Of a DNA stretch of 64,000 bases, positions 61,207-64,000 are shown one piece after another. This DNA comes from Mangifera indica. Taxonomy: Eukaryota; Streptophyta; Magnoliopsida; Sapindales; Anacardiaceae. Numbering within the stretch: position 1 is the stretch's first letter; each line of letters opens with the position of its first letter. The stretch lies in the NCBI RefSeq assembly GCF_011075055.1, contig NC_058152.1:6262001-6326000 (forward strand). Reading direction: 5' to 3'. A program made the translations under genes and the position numbers. A model generated the notes under the pieces. It was given only the letters and a program-made list of their open reading frames with translations, had not been told where the DNA came from and ran no database searches.

Positions 61207-62786
61207 TCAGTTTTTATTTAAAGTTCTAAACTTTTTCATTTGTAATCCCCATAAATAAATAGTATTTTCTCTTGTTATACTTTCCTCCTTCAATCGGTTA
61301 TTATTATTTTTTCACTTTTTAGAATTTAGAACATGTGTTCAAGTAATTTTTTTTTTTTGTTGATATATGCTAAATCTTTTATTATTAATCCCTATATTTG
61401 AAGATTTCACTTCTGTAAATGTTGCTTATTTTCAGATTATAATGTATGGATGTATGTAGCATTTATGCATCTACATGTTGCTCATTTTCAGATTATAATG
61501 TATGGATGTATATGTGTATCATTTATGCATGCACGCCTTTGCTTCTTTAATTTAATGGTAGCTGGAGTTTTGGTTGTTAGTTTTAGGTTTTGTATGATAA
61601 GTGGTTGAGCTAGTTTAATGTGCATTGTCCATTATCATATCTGGCATTAACAGGACAAGCCATAGCAGTGTGATTTTCAGTTGCAAATTGTGTAGGTAGA
61701 ATGTCCAGCGTCACATGTATACTTGGTATTAGGCAATGGTATAATTATCAATAATGACATTGTTTGTTTTTAGTTGGTTCTGTGGTTTTAAAGAACTAAA
61801 CTGGGTTGGAATCTATATTCAATCTAAGGTTCGCTGTTGTTAATTTCTCTGTTTGAACCAATGGTCTCAGTGATCCTTATTAATACTCTCAAAATACGTG
61901 GTATGTTAAGTACCTCTTGTTCAATCCTTTTCGATGTTGGTTAAGAAAGAGGATGATCTTTTATTCTTTGATGCCGTAAAACCAACAAATAATTGTTGAA
62001 TAATTCACTTAGGATTCACCTCGTAAATGCAAATTTCAATTGAAATAAATTTGAATTCTATCTTACAAACATTGATTAGACTATATCTGCTTGTAATTCT
62101 CCAATTCTCCATCACAAAGGAATTTGGTCCTTATTCCCATTCAAAACAAGCCTCAAGCATCTCTTTGCAACAATGAAAAGTTCTTGCTCGTTAGATTACC
62201 ATATCTTTATGGCCACTACTGATCTTAATCTTTGTTTTATTGAGAATCATTTAAATAATATGTATCCTCATGCTCCTTATGACACAAAATTTGGTGTTAA
62301 CTTTTTACATGGATGAAAAAATGAACTAAAATCGATTAAGGTCACTCATCTTTCTATGTTTTGGTGTATGCTCACATCAATTAGGGAGAGAATTCTATTT
62401 TGTTTCTATTAGGGTCTTGCTTTAAATATTAATTTATTTTAGTGATAGATTACTTACCTTACCTGCCTATGTTTGTTAAAACATGTAAACATTCCTTTTT
62501 TTTTACTTGTGAATTTGACCTAGTTGCATTCCTTAACTCCTGAATCATTTCCATGTCTACCCTACAGTTTGATCAATCTTGTTCAAGTGGTTTTGCACCT
62601 AGTAGGACTATAGATTGGGATGTCCAATATTCCAATGATAAAAATCTTCTTAAACCGAACATTGATAGTGTAATGTGTTGAACAAACTTTAAATTTGCCC
62701 TCTTTTGTTTAATGCTTTGTTTCCAAAGATTATAATAATTGCGCTCTATTTCTTTTCTCATCTAGAAGAAGGCTTCTAGTGTAATC
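61207..62786. other. Non-coding sequence, possible large first intron
   Basis: T-rich with a 56-bp tandem repeat at about 61,427-61,535 ('ttttcagattataatgtatg' twice). Short ORFs only. It could be an intron of the candidate gene at 60.7 kb. Confidence 0.35.
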
Positions 62787-64000
62787 TGTTGGGTTTCGAG
62801 GCATTGGTAATCGGTTGCATAGTGGAATTTAAACTTTATAAAATCAATCAATCCCAAAAACCCTAGCCAGAATGTTGGTTTTACACATATATTTCATGAA
62901 CATGCGAATACACACATAAGGTGTTTACAAAATTATACCTACATTTGACGACTCCGTCGTTTTTTTGTGGCTAGAGAATAATATTATCCAACTTTTGGGA
63001 GGCAGCACCTTTGTATCCACGCAGAGTACGAACAAGGAAAAAGGCTATTTCAATCACAAGAGGCTGCTAGGACTCTATGATTGAAGGTCTGTGAATTTAG
63101 GTTGAAAGGTGGCTAGGGTTTTTTCAAAACAAAATTGATTTTTTTTCCATGAATGCACGTATCCTTATATGGAGTTCGGACGCCTGGAGCAATTGGCTCT
63201 TTAAAATGGAATGGTCGGCTCCACCTTTCACCACGACACATGGTTGGCAAAGACCATGCGTGATTGTGCATGGTCAAAGAAAGGTCAAACTGGTTTTTCT
63301 ATCTTTTTGGACAAGCCCAGTTCACTCGCGGTCTCACCTTTGTCCCTAAACACCAAGATTATCTCTAAACAATCCTTACCTCTGAATTCGAATCAACTCA
63401 TATATGCGTGTGACCTATAAACTCTTTATTGAGTCAGTAGTGTTTGGATTCAGATCAAATATGGACACAAAACAAGATTGGCTTCTAGTAAAGCATCATG
63501 GTCATCGGGTCAACAAAGTGTCAGTAGACATCTCTTACGCTTTTATAATATCATAGTTATGTGCAATTCAATCATTTCATCAATCAATATCTCTCGAGAC
63601 TTAGACATAGAAGTTTTTCTATCTCAATAGCTTCTCGGTATGAACTAACACACATCAATGACCAACACAGATTAAACTATGACTAATCCCACTATGGGCA
63701 CAAATTCAAGCAATCATAGAGGTTATTCAGTATTCTCATGTGAAATAAATTGTCCTATGCTTGAGGAGTAACGAATCCTTTATTGATCAACCATAACCTT
63801 TATATATCCCACGATATGACCAATCACTACTTTTATGGTTACCCCAATTACAGCGTCACATTAGATAACATCAAACCATACCAATCCTTACATGAGACGA
63901 TATGATAATCTCAAGTCAAAGGATCACATGCACCCATAGTGTTAAGAGGATTTATTCCATAGACATTGAAGTAATCATTTATATAGATATCCTTTAGTCG
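62787..64000 (-). mobile_element. Third copia LTR of the same family, cut by the window end
   Basis: It starts TGTTGGGTTTCGAGGCATTG and aligns with the LTRs at 48,925 and 56,078 ('atcaatcccaaaaaccctag', 'cttctagtaaagcatcatgg', 'ggatcacatgcaccca'). By comparison about 350 bp of the LTR remain beyond the window. It may be a solo LTR or the edge of a further element. The strand follows the other copies. Confidence 0.8.

Noticed and set aside
1..64000. CRISPR arrays, bacterial operons, organellar insertions or viral integrase-free pararetrovirus copies
   Set aside because: No regularly spaced repeats, no operon-like gene packing and no organellar genes were seen. The RT-bearing elements have LTRs and/or integrase, so they are retrotransposons rather than integrated pararetroviruses.

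Overview
This is a stretch of AT-rich plant nuclear DNA, almost certainly from a eudicot. The evidence is spliced genes with GT-AG introns, plant-type Ty3/gypsy and Ty1/copia retrotransposons, initiator-Met-tRNA primer binding sites, and hAT-like and Mutator-like foldback elements. The species cannot be fixed from the sequence. Nothing bacterial, CRISPR-like, organellar or ribosomal was seen. All splice sites, residue positions and element boundaries were read by eye.

Layout. (1) 1-1.9 kb: intergenic. (2) 2.4-5.9 kb, + strand: a three-exon gene for a RING-CH (RINGv) membrane protein with three C-terminal membrane segments. Exon 1 has an apparent 2-bp frame break. (3) 8.0-12.3 kb: a decayed chromovirus-type gypsy element (Reina-like, gag missing) between two LTR-like repeats. 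(4) About 14.8-20.3 kb: a minus-strand gypsy element without its integrase core, preceded by an LTR-like block with a 501-bp tandem duplication. It abuts head-to-head (5' parts facing) a plus-strand gypsy element at 20.29-24.4 kb. (5) Nested in the plus-strand element and its 3' LTR are two foldback Mutator-like elements with 9-bp target duplications and one hAT-like element with an 8-bp duplication. (6) 26.9-27.8 kb: an AT-rich degenerate tandem array.

(7) 29.8-44.8 kb, + strand: the main gene, an LRR receptor-like kinase of the LRR-II group, clearly related to Arabidopsis At5g63710. It can be read through 11 coding exons to a 608-residue protein with all kinase motifs intact. Its introns hold transposon debris: gypsy fragments, a short copia element with LTRs and a target duplication, a small foldback MITE and a possible SINE. 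The coding frame has stayed open despite this load.

(8) 45-48 kb: intergenic, with an unidentified coding-like ORF and a TRIM-like short LTR element. (9) 48.3-57.9 kb: a decayed minus-strand gypsy integrase split by a complete but degenerate minus-strand copia element (48,925-57,708), flanked by the near-duplication TCAAC/TCAAT. (10) 59.8-60.7 kb: a third foldback Mutator-like element, directly upstream of a TATA-like motif and a CT-rich leader (60.7-61.2 kb) that may be the first exon of a gene running off the right edge. (11) 62,787-64,000: a third LTR of the same copia family, cut by the window end.

Two genes are therefore well supported (the RING-CH protein and the LRR kinase). The rest is mainly nested, decayed transposons. 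Their insertion order can be read from which element interrupts which.
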